Positions 53,955 to 63,235 are shown, counted from the stretch's first letter. The stretch: 64,000 nucleotides of DNA from Herbiconiux sp. A18JL235 (GCF_040939305.1 NZ_CP162511.1:2294001-2358000); one strand, 5' to 3'. Program-made: numbers and translations. The notes: generated by a model not told the origin, from the letters alone.

Positions 53955-54524
53955 ATGGCACGGAACGAGCACCAGCGACGGGACGACGTGACCGAGGTCG
54001 AGCTGATCGGAGGGCCAGAGCGGCTCGAGGTCGGGCTCGAAGCCCACGACCCGGCCTGGGCGGCCACCTTCGTCGAGCATCGTGACCGCATCCTGGAGGC
54101 CCTCGGAGACGCCGGCGCCTCCGTGCTGGTCCAGCACATCGGGTCGACGGCGGTGCCGGGGCTCGCGGCGAAGCCCATCGTCGACATCGTCGTGGGGGTC
54201 GACGACATCACCGACGAGGAGGCGTACCTCCCCGCGCTCCTTGCCGCGGGTTACGTGCTGCGGGTGCGCGAGCCGGGACACCGTCTCGTGCGCACCCCCG
54301 CCCGCGACGTGCACGTGCATGTCTATCCGCGCGAGCATCCGGCCGTCGCCGACTACCTGCTGCTGCGCGACAGGCTCCGCTCCGAGCCCACCGACCGCGC
54401 CCTCTACGAGGAGACGAAGCGGATGCTGTTCACCCGCAGCTGGGACGACATGAACGCCTACTCCGACGCCAAGACCGACGTCATCGAGGCGATCAAGGAA
54501 CGCGCGAGGGCGGCCCGCGACTGA
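53955..54524 (+). CDS. GrpB-family protein (nucleotidyltransferase-like)
   Basis: A cytoplasmic protein of 189 residues in the GrpB family, which has a nucleotidyltransferase fold and an unknown substrate. The fold motif is HIGSTAVPGLAAKPIVDIVVG, with the G-S and D-x-V pattern, followed by HRLVRTPARDVHVHVYPRE. A GGAGG site precedes the ATG. It stands alone between the ArsR gene and a convergent flavin oxidoreductase, ending in a shared terminator. No domain beyond GrpB is visible. Confidence 0.88.
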   Translation: MARNEHQRRDDVTEVELIGGPERLEVGLEAHDPAWAATFVEHRDRILEALGDAGASVLVQHIGSTAVPGLAAKPIVDIVVGVDDITDEEAYLPALLAAGYVLRVREPGHRLVRTPARDVHVHVYPREHPAVADYLLLRDRLRSEPTDRALYEETKRMLFTRSWDDMNAYSDAKTDVIEAIKERARAARD

Positions 54525-54540
54525 TCGCCGGCCGCCCTCG
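54505..54540. terminator. Two-way terminator between grpB-like and oxidoreductase genes
   Basis: A perfect 11-bp stem (54505-54515 with 54530-54540). It contains the stop of the GrpB-like gene in its loop and ends 9 bases from the stop of the convergent gene. Confidence 0.85.
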
Positions 54541-54549
54541 GGTTCATGC

Positions 54550-55587
54550 TCACCGCCAGCCGAGCGCCGGCGCCACCTCCGTGAGGATCGACTCGATCAC
54601 GTGCGCGTTGTACGCCACACCCAGCTGGTTCGGCACGGTGAGGAGCAGGGTGTCGGCCTCTGCGATCGCCTCGTCCTCCGCCAGCTGCTTCACCAGGCGC
54701 TCCGGCTCGGCGGCGTAGCTGCGGCCGAAGATGGCACGCAGGTCGGCCTCGATGTTGCCGATCTGGTCGCGGCTGTCGCCGTCGCCGCCGAAGTAGGCGC
54801 GGTCCCTGTCGTTGGTGATGGCGAAGATGCTGCGGCTCACCGAGACGCGCGGCTCGCGCTCGTGCCCGGCCTCCTTCCACGCCTGACGGAACTCGCGGAT
54901 CTGCTGCGCCTGCTGCACATGGAACGGCTCGCCGCTCTCGTCCCTCTTGAGCGTCGACGACTGCAGGTTCATGCCGAGCTCAGCGGCCCAGCGCGCCGTC
55001 GCGTTCGACGCGGCGCCCCACCAGATGCGGTCGCGCAGCCCCTCCGAGTGCGGCTCGATGCGCAGCAGCCCGGGCGGGTTCGGGAACATGGGGCGCGGGT
55101 TCGGCTGCGCGAACCCGTTGCCCTTCAGCACCTCGAGCAGCACCTTCGTGTGCTCTCGTGCGAGGTCGGCGTCGGTCTGGCCCTCGGCCGGCTGGTAGCC
55201 GAAGTACCGCCATCCGTCGATCACCTGCTCGGGTGACCCGCGGCTCACGCCGAGCTGCAGCCTGCCGCCCGAGATGAGGTCGGCGGCACCGGCGTCCTCG
55301 GCCATGTAGAGCGGGTTCTCGTAGCGCATGTCGATCACGCCCGTGCCGATCTCGATGGTCTTCGTGCGCGCGCCGACCGCGGCGAGCAGCGGGAACGGCG
55401 AGCCGAGCTGACGGGCGAAGTGGTGCACGCGGAAGTACGCGCCGTCGGCCCCGAGCTCCTCCGCAGCGACCGCGAGGTCGATCGACTGGAGCAGCGTGTC
55501 AGCGGCCGATCGCGTCTGCGACTGCGGCGACGGCGTCCAGTGCCCGAAGGAGAGGAAGCCGATGTTCTTGCGAGTTGTTTCGGTCAC
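54550..55587 (-). CDS. LLM-class flavin-dependent oxidoreductase
   Basis: A luciferase-like monooxygenase that would use reduced FMN or F420, 345 residues. The TIM-barrel opening KNIGFLSFGHW, then GADGAYFRVHHFA, GARTKTIEIGTGVIDMRYE and GGRLQLGVSRGSP are typical of the bacterial luciferase family. GTG 55587 is taken as start because the conserved strand begins a few residues later; the frame extends further but without similarity. The substrate is not known. It diverges from the P-type ATPase gene. Confidence 0.87.
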   Translation of the reverse strand: MTETTRKNIGFLSFGHWTPSPQSQTRSAADTLLQSIDLAVAAEELGADGAYFRVHHFARQLGSPFPLLAAVGARTKTIEIGTGVIDMRYENPLYMAEDAGAADLISGGRLQLGVSRGSPEQVIDGWRYFGYQPAEGQTDADLAREHTKVLLEVLKGNGFAQPNPRPMFPNPPGLLRIEPHSEGLRDRIWWGAASNATARWAAELGMNLQSSTLKRDESGEPFHVQQAQQIREFRQAWKEAGHEREPRVSVSRSIFAITNDRDRAYFGGDGDSRDQIGNIEADLRAIFGRSYAAEPERLVKQLAEDEAIAEADTLLLTVPNQLGVAYNAHVIESILTEVAPALGWR

Positions 55588-55709
55588 GGATGCTGCAACA
55601 GCCGAGGTGCCGCATCCATTCCATGCAGACGTACGGAGTTTTGGCCGTGACGGTCGCGCGCGCGCGGCGATCCCGTTGCTACTCTGAGGCGACATCGAGG
55701 GGGGCGCGC

Positions 55710-58187
55710 ATGGGGAGCACAGGGGCTGCGGCGGGCGGGGCGGCGGCGGACAGAGCGGCGGCGGCGCCGACCCCGGCGGCCGGTCTCACCTCGGCCCAGG
55801 TCGCCGAGCGCGTGGCCGACGGGCGCACCAACGCCTTCTCGCAAGACACCAGTCGCAGCGTCTGGAGCATCGTCCGCGCGAACGTCATCACGCTGTTCAA
55901 CGGCATCATCCTGGCCTGCTTCTTGGTGCTGCTCGCCATCGGGCGCTGGCAGGACGCCCTCTTCGGCTTCTCCGCGGTCGCCAACGCGATCATCGGCAGC
56001 GTGCAGGAGTACCGCGCGAAGCGCGCCCTCGACAAGCTCGCCCTGCTGAATGCGCCGCACGCGAGGGTCGTGCGCGACGGCGCGGAGGCCGAAATCGCCG
56101 TCGAGACGGTGGTGGTCGACGACCTGCTGGTGCTGCGCGCCGGTGACCAGGTGCCGGCGGATGCGCTGGTCGCCGGGGCACACGGCCTCCAGCTCGACGA
56201 GTCGATGCTCACCGGTGAATCCGACCCGATCGAGAAGGCGCCGGGCGACCGCGTGCTCTCCGGCTCGGTCGTCGTCGGAGGCGAGGGCACGGCCGTCGTC
56301 GACCGGGTCGGCGCCGACTCGTTCGCGAACTCCCTGGCCGCGGAGGCCAAGCGGTTCTCCCTCGTCGCCAGCGAGCTGCGCTCCTCGATCAACCGTGTGC
56401 TGAAGTGGGTGGCCTGGATCGTCGGCCCCGTCGCCCTGCTCGTGCTGAACGCCCAGATGATCGCCCAGGGCGGCTGGGTGCAAGCCTGGGAGAGCGGGTC
56501 GTGGCGTGACGCGGCGGTGGCGACCATCGCATCCGTCGTCGCCATGGTGCCGCTCGGACTCGTGCTCATGACGAGCATCACCTTCGCGGTGGGTGCGGTG
56601 AAGCTCGCCAGGCAGCAGGTGCTCGTGCAGGAGCTGCCTGCGGTGGAGGGGCTCGCCCGCGTCGACCTCATCTGCCTCGACAAGACCGGAACGCTGACCC
56701 AGGGCGACATCGTGTTCGACGCCGCGCATCCGCTCGCCGAGGTGCCGGGGTGGGAGGCGGTGCTCGCCTGGTACGGCGTGCAGAGCGACGCGAACGCGAC
56801 GGCACGCAGCCTCGCAGGCCCGTTCCCGATGGTGCCGACGGCCGAGCCGCTCGACCGGGTGGCGTTCTCGTCGGCCCGCAAGTGGAGCGCAGTGACCTTC
56901 GACGACGGCATGTGGGTGCTCGGCGGGCCGGAGATGGTGTTCCCGGGTTCGGCGCACGCCGCACTCGCCGAGCAGGCGACCGTGCTGGCCGCCACCGGCC
57001 GGCGCACGCTCGTGCTCGCCCACGGCACGCCCACCGACGACGAGACCGTGCCGGCCGACGCGGTGCCGGTGGTGCTGCTGACGTTCAAGGAGAACATCCG
57101 GCCCGACGCCGCGTCGACGCTGGAGTACTTCGCCGCACAGGGTGTGGGGGTGCGCATCATCTCGGGCGACAACCCGCAGACGGTGGCGGCGATCGCCCGC
57201 GAGGTGGGGCTCGATGCGCCGCGCGGCTTCGACGCACGCGAGCTCCCTGCCGACGACGCCGAGCTGCTCGCGGTGCTCGACGAGCACGTGGTGTTCGGGC
57301 GGGTGACGCCCGACCAGAAGAAGCGCATCGTCGTCGCACTCAAGGCCGCCGGGCACACCGTCGCGATGACCGGTGACGGGGTGAACGACGCGCTCGCCAT
57401 CAAGGAGGCCGATATCGGGGTGGCGATGAACTCGGGTGCCGCGGCGACGAAGGCGGTGGCGCGGTTGGTGCTGCTCGACGGGCGGTTCTCGCACCTGCCG
57501 AACGTCGTGGCCGAGGGGCGGCAGGTCATCGCGAACATCGAGCGGGTGTCGATGCTCTTCCTCACGAAGACCTCGTACGCGACGTTCCTCGCGATCACCT
57601 TCGGCATCCTGCTGCTGCCGTTCCCGTTCCTGCCGCGTCAGCTGTCGGTGACCGACGGGCTCACCATCGGCATCCCGGCGTTCTTCCTCGCGCTGCTGCC
57701 GAACGCGCAGCGCTACGTGCCCGGGTTCCTGCGGAGGTCGCTGAGCTTCGCGGTGCCCGCGGGACTCGCGGTCACGCTCGGCATCGGGGCCTACGCACGG
57801 CTGGCGGCGAACGCGCAGATTCCGGAGGCGGAGATCAGGACGGGGTCGACGCTCATCCTCACCATCATCGGGCTGTGGATCCTCGTGGTGCTGTCGCGGC
57901 CGGTCACCCGGTTCAAGGGGCTCGTGATCGGGGCGATGATGGTGGGCCTGGTGCTGGTGTACACGGTGCCGATCGTGCGCGACTTCCTGCAGCTGGTCGA
58001 CCCGACGCTGACGACCGCGCTGCTCGTGCTCGGCACGGCGCTGGTGTCGATCGCGCTGATCGAGGTGGTGCGCTTCGCGCACCGGCGCATCGCGGCACGG
58101 GATGCGGAGCGGGCGGTCGCGGGACGGGCGGCAGTGGCGGGGCGGGGTGCCGTGGCTCGGCGGGGGCGTCAGGCAGCGGCGAAGTAG
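55710..58187 (+). CDS. P-type cation-transporting ATPase
   Basis: A membrane ion pump of 825 residues. The actuator loop TGES is at 168-171, the phosphorylated D324 lies in CLDKTGTLTQG, and the hinge reads TGDGVNDALAIKEADIG. The helix-4 ion motif is VPLGL (281-284 PLGL), not CPx, PEGL or PGD, so it is neither a heavy-metal nor an ordinary calcium or sodium pump; this subgroup's ion is not known to me. The N-terminus is Ala-rich and short, with no metal-binding domain, and the last 25 residues are Arg/Ala-rich. ATG follows GAGGGGGG. Its end overlaps the next gene, which is convergent, by 19 bases. Confidence 0.9.
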   Translation: MGSTGAAAGGAAADRAAAAPTPAAGLTSAQVAERVADGRTNAFSQDTSRSVWSIVRANVITLFNGIILACFLVLLAIGRWQDALFGFSAVANAIIGSVQEYRAKRALDKLALLNAPHARVVRDGAEAEIAVETVVVDDLLVLRAGDQVPADALVAGAHGLQLDESMLTGESDPIEKAPGDRVLSGSVVVGGEGTAVVDRVGADSFANSLAAEAKRFSLVASELRSSINRVLKWVAWIVGPVALLVLNAQMIAQGGWVQAWESGSWRDAAVATIASVVAMVPLGLVLMTSITFAVGAVKLARQQVLVQELPAVEGLARVDLICLDKTGTLTQGDIVFDAAHPLAEVPGWEAVLAWYGVQSDANATARSLAGPFPMVPTAEPLDRVAFSSARKWSAVTFDDGMWVLGGPEMVFPGSAHAALAEQATVLAATGRRTLVLAHGTPTDDETVPADAVPVVLLTFKENIRPDAASTLEYFAAQGVGVRIISGDNPQTVAAIAREVGLDAPRGFDARELPADDAELLAVLDEHVVFGRVTPDQKKRIVVALKAAGHTVAMTGDGVNDALAIKEADIGVAMNSGAAATKAVARLVLLDGRFSHLPNVVAEGRQVIANIERVSMLFLTKTSYATFLAITFGILLLPFPFLPRQLSVTDGLTIGIPAFFLALLPNAQRYVPGFLRRSLSFAVPAGLAVTLGIGAYARLAANAQIPEAEIRTGSTLILTIIGLWILVVLSRPVTRFKGLVIGAMMVGLVLVYTVPIVRDFLQLVDPTLTTALLVLGTALVSIALIEVVRFAHRRIAARDAERAVAGRAAVAGRGAVARRGRQAAAK

Positions 58188-58585
58188 CGGCGACCGGGCC
58201 CGACCCAGAGGGGCACGACGACAGCGGCCGAGACCACGAGCTGCACGGCGAGGCCCGACCAGTCGCCGTCGCCCGCCACCACGAGGTCGAGCACCGCGAC
58301 CAGCACCGCCAGCACGAGCAGGATGCTCGCCACGAGTCGAGACATGCGGCTCGCCCGGGCGACGCCGGAGGCGAGCGACACGACGAAGAGCCCGAACAGG
58401 ATCATGGCGACCCCGAGCAGCGTGACGACCAGAGCGGTGTCACCCTCCGACGCCTCGGGTGCGTAGCGCAGGAAGATCGCGAGGATGCCGAGCGCGATCT
58501 GCGCGATGCCGCCGATGTACATGAGCACCACCGCGAGGGTGACGAGGCCGGGGCGCGTGCGGCGGAGGCTCGGCGTCTGGGTCAT
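58169..58585 (-). CDS. Four-helix membrane protein of unknown function
   Basis: A 138-residue membrane protein with four hydrophobic helices: LVTLAVVLMYIGGIAQIALG, VVTLLGVAMILFGLFVVS, VASILLVLAVLVAVLDLVV and AVQLVVSAAVVVPLWV. It ends with GPGRRYFAAA. It resembles small DUF7144-like membrane proteins, but I cannot be sure. ATG 58585 is preferred; ATG 58603 would add six residues. It is convergent with the P-type ATPase gene. Confidence 0.7.
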   Translation of the reverse strand: MTQTPSLRRTRPGLVTLAVVLMYIGGIAQIALGILAIFLRYAPEASEGDTALVVTLLGVAMILFGLFVVSLASGVARASRMSRLVASILLVLAVLVAVLDLVVAGDGDWSGLAVQLVVSAAVVVPLWVGPGRRYFAAA

Positions 58586-58700
58586 GAGGCCATCGAACCA
58601 CATGGCGGGCGGGCGGCGACAGGGGCGGGCCCGGGGTGGGCCGGGGCGGCCCGGGCGGCCGAGCGCGGGCCGGGGTCGTGCCTGCGGTAACGTCGTTGCC

Positions 58701-58937
58701 GTGCCGCCCACTCCCTCCGCCCCCTCCGAGAAGGGTCGCTGGACCTCGGTGCACTATTCCCTCCTCGCCTTCGGCCTCAACGCCGCAGCCCTCATCGTGC
58801 TCTTCGCCAATCTGCTCACGGGCAACACCTGGTGGCAGATCGCCGTGCCGATCGCCCTCGGTGGCCTCCTCCTCGGAGGACTCAGCGCCCTCCAGTCCCG
58901 ACGCCTCCGCTCGAAGGAGCGTCGCAACGGCCTCTGA
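58701..58937 (+). CDS. Small two-helix membrane protein
   Basis: A 78-residue protein with two helices (YSLLAFGLNAAALIVLFANLL and QIAVPIALGGLLLGGLSAL) and a basic C-terminus RRLRSKERRNGL. The function is unknown. GTG 58701 is used because TAACGT (58688-58693) ends seven bases before it; no ribosome site is present. It diverges from the four-helix membrane protein gene, with which it shares a 115-base G/C-rich gap. Confidence 0.65.
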   Translation: MPPTPSAPSEKGRWTSVHYSLLAFGLNAAALIVLFANLLTGNTWWQIAVPIALGGLLLGGLSALQSRRLRSKERRNGL

Positions 58938-58983
58938 TCGCCGAAAGTGAGTCAATGTCAGTGGTCGATGCTTGACTGAGGTC

Positions 58984-59439
58984 ATGGCACCTCAGGAGGC
59001 ACAACGACTCACGGCGATCACCGCCGACCTCGAGTCGGTGCTGGCCGTGCCGACGGCGACGCTCGACGACGCGTCGCTCCTCGCGGAGGTGACCGCGCTC
59101 GAGCGCCTCGCCCGTGTGGTCGGCGCGGCCCAGATCCGCGTTGCCGGCGAGATAGCTGCGCGCTCCCGACCTGAGCTCGGCGACGAAGGGCTGAGCCATT
59201 CCGAGAACTTCAGCACCCCGGTGAGGATGCTCGCGGCACTCACGCAGGCCTCGAGCCGCGAGGCGCGTTCCCGACTCGGCTTCCACCACGGTCACCTCCA
59301 CAGGTCGTCGTGGCGCCTCGAGATGCGCGGCGGCGCACCGCACATCGTTCCTTCTGCCTGGGTCGACCGCGCCCAGACACCCATACCGGTCTCGCGGCGC
59401 CGCACGGCTTCACCGCTCGACGTCAAGAGAACGGCGTGA
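58984..59439 (+). pseudogene. DUF222/HNH gene collapsed by an in-frame internal deletion
   Basis: The first 98 codons encode the DUF222 start (LLAEVTALERLARVVGAAQ, RSRPELGDEGLSHSENFST). They join directly to the last 50 codons of a DUF222/HNH protein (FHHGHLHRSSWRLEMRGG, then VPSAWVDRAQTPIPVSRRR). Compared with the copy at 33014, about 300 residues, including most of the HNH core, are gone. The junction is near 59276-59282. The frame is still open, so a 151-residue product could be made, but without nuclease residues. TTG 58972 is an alternative start. Confidence 0.85.
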
Positions 59440-59480
59440 GAGTGCGGCGGTGGGATGCGGCTCTGCGCGCTGCGGGTCGA

Positions 59481-59570
59481 CGGGCTGGGCGGCGGCGGGC
59501 TGGGCGGCGGTGGGGTTGGCGGCGATGGGCTGGGCGACGCTGGGCTGGGCGGCGCTGGGCTGGACGTCGG
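59481..59570. repeat. Six tandem 15-bp repeats upstream of a VOC gene
   Basis: Six head-to-tail 15-bp units of the type (T/C)GGGCTGGGCGGCGG, with changes in the third, fourth and sixth. They lie in the 177-base gap after the DUF222 remnant. An open frame through them would encode Gly/Leu repeats, but no start signal supports translation. Confidence 0.85.
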
Positions 59571-59616
59571 CGCCGAGTTCTCGCGCGGCGGCGCACCGGG
59601 CTGGCAGCATGGCGGC

Positions 59617-60075
59617 ATGACTACCACGCCTCCACCCGCCGACGGTCGCCCGGGTTCGTCGGGCCAGGTGGCCCTTCCCGACGGCCGGCTGCCCGATCGG
59701 GCGGTGCCCAACCTGCCGTCGCGCGATTTCGGGGTGACCGCCGAGTTCTACGGGGCATTCGGGTTCGAGTGCGTCTTCCGCGACGAAGGGTGGCTGATCC
59801 TCCGGCGCGGAACCCTGCAGCTCGAGTTCTTCCCGGCTCCGTCGCTCGATCCCCTGACGAACACCTTCCTGTGCTGCCTGAGGGTCGCCGACGTCGACGA
59901 CCTGTACCGCGCCGTGCTCGCCACGGGCGTGCCCGAAGCCCGAACGGGTGCACCCCGGCTCCACCCGGTGCGCCTCGAAGACTGGGGCCTGCGGGCCGGG
60001 TATCTCATCGACCCCGACGGCACGCAGCTCACGCTCATCGGGGAGCCCCTCACCGACGGCGAGTCGTCAGGATAG
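59617..60075 (+). CDS. VOC-family protein (bleomycin-resistance-like)
   Basis: A 152-residue single-domain VOC protein. It shows AVPNLPSRDFGVTAEFYGAFG, then EGWLILRRGTLQLEFFP and LIDPDGTQLTLIG, as in bleomycin-binding resistance proteins and glyoxalase-like enzymes. It may bind a small molecule without metal. The frame continues upstream through the 15-bp repeats, but ATG 59617 sits six bases after CAGCAT and starts near the usual N-terminus. It is alone on its message, followed by DUF808. Confidence 0.8.
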   Translation: MTTTPPPADGRPGSSGQVALPDGRLPDRAVPNLPSRDFGVTAEFYGAFGFECVFRDEGWLILRRGTLQLEFFPAPSLDPLTNTFLCCLRVADVDDLYRAVLATGVPEARTGAPRLHPVRLEDWGLRAGYLIDPDGTQLTLIGEPLTDGESSG

Positions 60076-60132
60076 TCTGATGCGCGCACCCCACCCCTGA
60101 CATCCGCACACCTGACATCCAAGGAGACACCC

Positions 60133-61050
60133 ATGTCGGTCGGCCTTCTCGCCGTGGTCGATGACATCCTCACCGCAGCACTCAAGGCCAGCGCCAAGAC
60201 GGCCGGCGTCGTCATCGACGATGCTGCGGTGACCCCTCAGTACGTGCAGGGCCTCACCCCTGCCCGCGAACTGCCGGTCGTGTGGCGCATCTCGCTCGGG
60301 AGCCTGTTCAACAAGTTCGTCATCATCATCCCGATCGCCCTGCTGCTCACGGCGTTCGCGCCCTGGGTGCTCCCCTACCTCCTCATCATCGGCGGAACCT
60401 ACCTCTGCTTCGAAGGCGCCGAGAAGGTCACCGAGTGGTTCGGCGTGCACCACGGTTCCGACGACGACGGTGCGCGAGACGAGCGCAAACTCGTGTTCGG
60501 CGCAATCCGCACCGACCTCATCCTGAGCACCGAGATCATGCTCATCGCCCTCTCCAGCCTCGACGAGGGCCTCGGCTTCTGGATGACCCTCGCCGCCCTC
60601 GCCGTGATCGCCCTCGGCATGACAGCGCTCGTCTACGGCGCCGTCGCCCTGCTCGTGAAGGTCGACGACATCGGGTTGCGCCTGATGAAGAGCCCCTCCC
60701 GGAAGGTGCGCCGAACCGGCGCGAGAGTCGTCGCGTCGATGCCCGGGGTGTTCCGCGTCATCAGCGTCGTCGGCACGGTCGCCATGCTCTGGGTGGGCGG
60801 GCATCTCGTCGTCGCCAACCTCGCCGAGACCTTCTGGGCCGGCCCCTACGATCTGCTCCACGTCGTCACCCACGCCGTCGAAGCGGCGGGCCCGGTCGTG
60901 GTGTGGCTCGCCGACACCGCGTACTCGGCCGTGTTCGGCCTGGCGTTCGGGCTGCTCATCGTGCTGATCGTCACCGGTGTCACGCGGCTCGTGCGTCGGC
61001 GCGGGCCGGCCACGACAGCGGCGCACGAGGCACACGCCGACGCCCACTGA
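60133..61050 (+). CDS. DUF808 (YedI-like) membrane protein
   Basis: A 305-residue membrane protein of the DUF808 family, function unknown. The N-terminal segment SVGLLAVVDDILTAALKASAKT, then PARELPVVWRISLGSLFNK, and TYLCFEGAEKV are the family landmarks; about six helices follow. AAGGAGACACCC precedes ATG. The upstream gap carries two copies of CCTGACATCC 14 bases apart. It converges with the aromatic ring-cleavage operon. Confidence 0.9.
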   Translation: MSVGLLAVVDDILTAALKASAKTAGVVIDDAAVTPQYVQGLTPARELPVVWRISLGSLFNKFVIIIPIALLLTAFAPWVLPYLLIIGGTYLCFEGAEKVTEWFGVHHGSDDDGARDERKLVFGAIRTDLILSTEIMLIALSSLDEGLGFWMTLAALAVIALGMTALVYGAVALLVKVDDIGLRLMKSPSRKVRRTGARVVASMPGVFRVISVVGTVAMLWVGGHLVVANLAETFWAGPYDLLHVVTHAVEAAGPVVVWLADTAYSAVFGLAFGLLIVLIVTGVTRLVRRRGPATTAAHEAHADAH

Positions 61051-61073
61051 GGGTCGGCTACGCTCGCCGAAGC

Positions 61074-62000
61074 TCAGCGACGCGAGCCGCCCCCATCGTC
61101 GGGCGCGAGCACGATGTCGAAACGCGTACTGCTCCACGTTCCCTCGACCGATCGCCCGTCAGGTGTCGTCGACCCCGCCGCGTGCTGCACGAAGTCCATC
61201 ACGAGCGACTCCTTCACCCCGAACACCGAGTCGCTCGCAAGCAGCTCGTCGCCCCGCACGAAGATGTGGGTGATGAGAGTGCGGAGCCCCGGCGCCGTCA
61301 CCATGAAGTGCAGGTGGGATGCCCGCAACGGCGATCTGCCCACGCTCCGCAGCAGCGCACCGACCGGGCCGTCGTCGGGAATCGGGTAGGGCGTCGGCGT
61401 GAGCCCCCAGAAGCGGTACTCCCCCAGGTCGTCGGTGAACAGGTGCGCCCGGCCGGCCACCCGTTCGTCGCCGTACTGCACGTCGTACAGGCCGTCCTCA
61501 TCCGCCTCCCACACCTCGAGACGAGCACCCGCCACCGGCCGCCCCTCGAGGTCGGTCACCCTTCCCTCGACCCAGCAGGGTTCGCCCGGAGCTCCACCCG
61601 CAATGTCACCGCCGTGCTCGATGCGGGGCGCATCCGCCGTGAAGAACGGGCCGAACACCGTCGACTCGGTCGCGTCACCGCGGGCCTCGTTGTTCACGGC
61701 GACCGTCATCATCGACACGCCCAGCACGTCGGAGAGCAGCACGAACTCCTGACGACGCTCGTCGGTGATGTGCCCCACGGCCGTGAGGAAGGCGATCGCC
61801 GCATCCCACTCCGCCTCGGTGAGACGCACCTCGCGAACGAAAGCGTGGGCGTGACGCACGAGGGCCTGCAGGATCTCGCGGGTTCGCGCATCCGGAGCCT
61901 CATCGAACGACGCGAGCACCGTCGCGGTGAGCTCCTCCTCACGGCGGCGCTGCTCGCGCGAGACGGACCCGCCGTCGCCGACGCCCGCGTCACCGCTCAC
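61074..62000 (-). CDS. Intradiol ring-cleavage dioxygenase, hydroxyquinol 1,2-dioxygenase type
   Basis: An iron(III) enzyme that opens the ring of hydroxyquinol or catechol between the hydroxyls. The four iron ligands are Y172, Y205, H229 and H231. Their spacing (33, 24, 2) equals that of the known hydroxyquinol 1,2-dioxygenase of Nocardioides simplex. A helical N-terminal dimerisation domain precedes them. GTG 62000 overlaps the TGA of the upstream hydroxylase gene, so the two proteins are made together. The 308-residue length is normal. The expected product is maleylacetate; a maleylacetate reductase gene is not in the window. Confidence 0.88.
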   Translation of the reverse strand: MSGDAGVGDGGSVSREQRRREEELTATVLASFDEAPDARTREILQALVRHAHAFVREVRLTEAEWDAAIAFLTAVGHITDERRQEFVLLSDVLGVSMMTVAVNNEARGDATESTVFGPFFTADAPRIEHGGDIAGGAPGEPCWVEGRVTDLEGRPVAGARLEVWEADEDGLYDVQYGDERVAGRAHLFTDDLGEYRFWGLTPTPYPIPDDGPVGALLRSVGRSPLRASHLHFMVTAPGLRTLITHIFVRGDELLASDSVFGVKESLVMDFVQHAAGSTTPDGRSVEGTWSSTRFDIVLAPDDGGGSRR

Positions 62001-63184
62001 GACGCGCTCCTGAACTCGGGCTCGCGCAGGCTCTCGACGCCGAGGAAGAACTCGCGCGACGCGACGGGGTCGGCCTCGACCCGGAGGTACTGCTCGAAGG
62101 CCTCGTCGATGTCGGCCTTCACACCGTCGTAGACCAGGTGCTTGAAGCGGATGGCGGTGGGTGAGGCGTTCTCGAGGAAGGCGGCGCGGCGCCGCTCGGC
62201 GTAGTCGTCGAGCGCGTCGGGAGAGGCGTCGCCCGCGATGACCGCGGCGAGCCGGTCGACGAGCAGTTCCACGTCGAACACGCCCGTCGTGAGGCCCATC
62301 GCCCCCGTCGGGTTGGTGAGGTGCGCGGCGTCGCCCGCCAACAGCACCCTGCCCACGCGGAACCGCTCGGCCGCGCGCTGATGCATGTGGTAGGGCGAGT
62401 ACTGCACGAGCTCGTACCGCTTCTCGTCTCCGGGAAGCAACCGCTGCAGGAACGCGTCGATGCGCTCCGGCAACCCGCCCTCGGGAAGGTCGTCGCTCTC
62501 GGCGAAGGTCACCCGCCAGAGGCCCTCGCGGTCGAGCAGGGCGACGATGCAGCCGAGTTCCTCGTCCATCACCATGTTCGCGCGGCCGTAGCCGTACGCC
62601 TCGAAATCGAAGCGGATGTTCGTCGCCACGAAGCGGTCGCCCCAGGTCATGCCGGGGAAGTCGAGACCGAGCGCCTTCCGCACCGTGCTCCGGCCGCCGT
62701 CGGCTCCGACCAGCCAGTCGCCGGCGAGCTCGCTGCCGTCGGCGAGCACGGCGGTGACGGTGTCGGCGTCTTGGCGCACATCCGTCACCCCCACGCCTCG
62801 CAGCACCGTCGCATTCGGAAGTCGCTCGAGGTGCTCGAGGCAGATGCGGCCGAGTCTGTCCTGCCCGAGGTTGAGGTTGTAGGGGAAGGGCACGACGCCC
62901 TCGATGGCGCGCTGGCTGATCTGCACCGACTCGCCGGTGGAGGGCCGGTGGAAGGTGTTGCCGCGCACGACGACGCCCTCCGCCTCGGCGTCTTCGCGCA
63001 CACCGAGCGCCTCGAGCACCTCGATGACGCACCAGTGGTAGACGGCGGCGCGCGGCGAGTCGTTGAGCTCGGTCTCGCGCTCGACGACCGTCACCCGGAT
63101 GCCGCGCCGGGCGAGCCCCAGGGCGGCGAGGAGGCCGACCGGACCACCCCCGGCGACGATGACGTGGGCGGAGTGTGCTGCCAT
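61997..63184 (-). CDS. FAD-dependent aromatic hydroxylase
   Basis: A flavin monooxygenase of 395 residues in the UbiH/PHBH-like family. FAD binding is shown by [21 protein letters not shown], the middle [13 protein letters not shown] and [16 protein letters not shown]. In an operon with a hydroxyquinol-type dioxygenase, a resorcinol or hydroxybenzoate hydroxylase role is likely, but the substrate is inferred. The ATG follows GCGAGG. The upstream region carries two direct copies of GTCTGAC (minus strand) that may bind a regulator. Confidence 0.85.
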   Translation of the reverse strand: MAAHSAHVIVAGGGPVGLLAALGLARRGIRVTVVERETELNDSPRAAVYHWCVIEVLEALGVREDAEAEGVVVRGNTFHRPSTGESVQISQRAIEGVVPFPYNLNLGQDRLGRICLEHLERLPNATVLRGVGVTDVRQDADTVTAVLADGSELAGDWLVGADGGRSTVRKALGLDFPGMTWGDRFVATNIRFDFEAYGYGRANMVMDEELGCIVALLDREGLWRVTFAESDDLPEGGLPERIDAFLQRLLPGDEKRYELVQYSPYHMHQRAAERFRVGRVLLAGDAAHLTNPTGAMGLTTGVFDVELLVDRLAAVIAGDASPDALDDYAERRRAAFLENASPTAIRFKHLVYDGVKADIDEAFEQYLRVEADPVASREFFLGVESLREPEFRSAS

Positions 63185-63235
63185 GGTGAACCTCGCTGTT
63201 CGGAGTGGTCCGAAGGGCGATGCTCTCGTTGGGCA

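Noticed and set aside
55584..58082. Minus-strand frame of 832 codons opposite the P-type ATPase
   Set aside because: It is His/Arg/Gln-rich with no domain, and the plus strand encodes every P-ATPase motif.
59455..59616. N-terminal extension of the VOC protein through the 15-bp repeats
   Set aside because: There is no ribosome site and the family domain starts after ATG 59617. Kept as a low-interest finding only.
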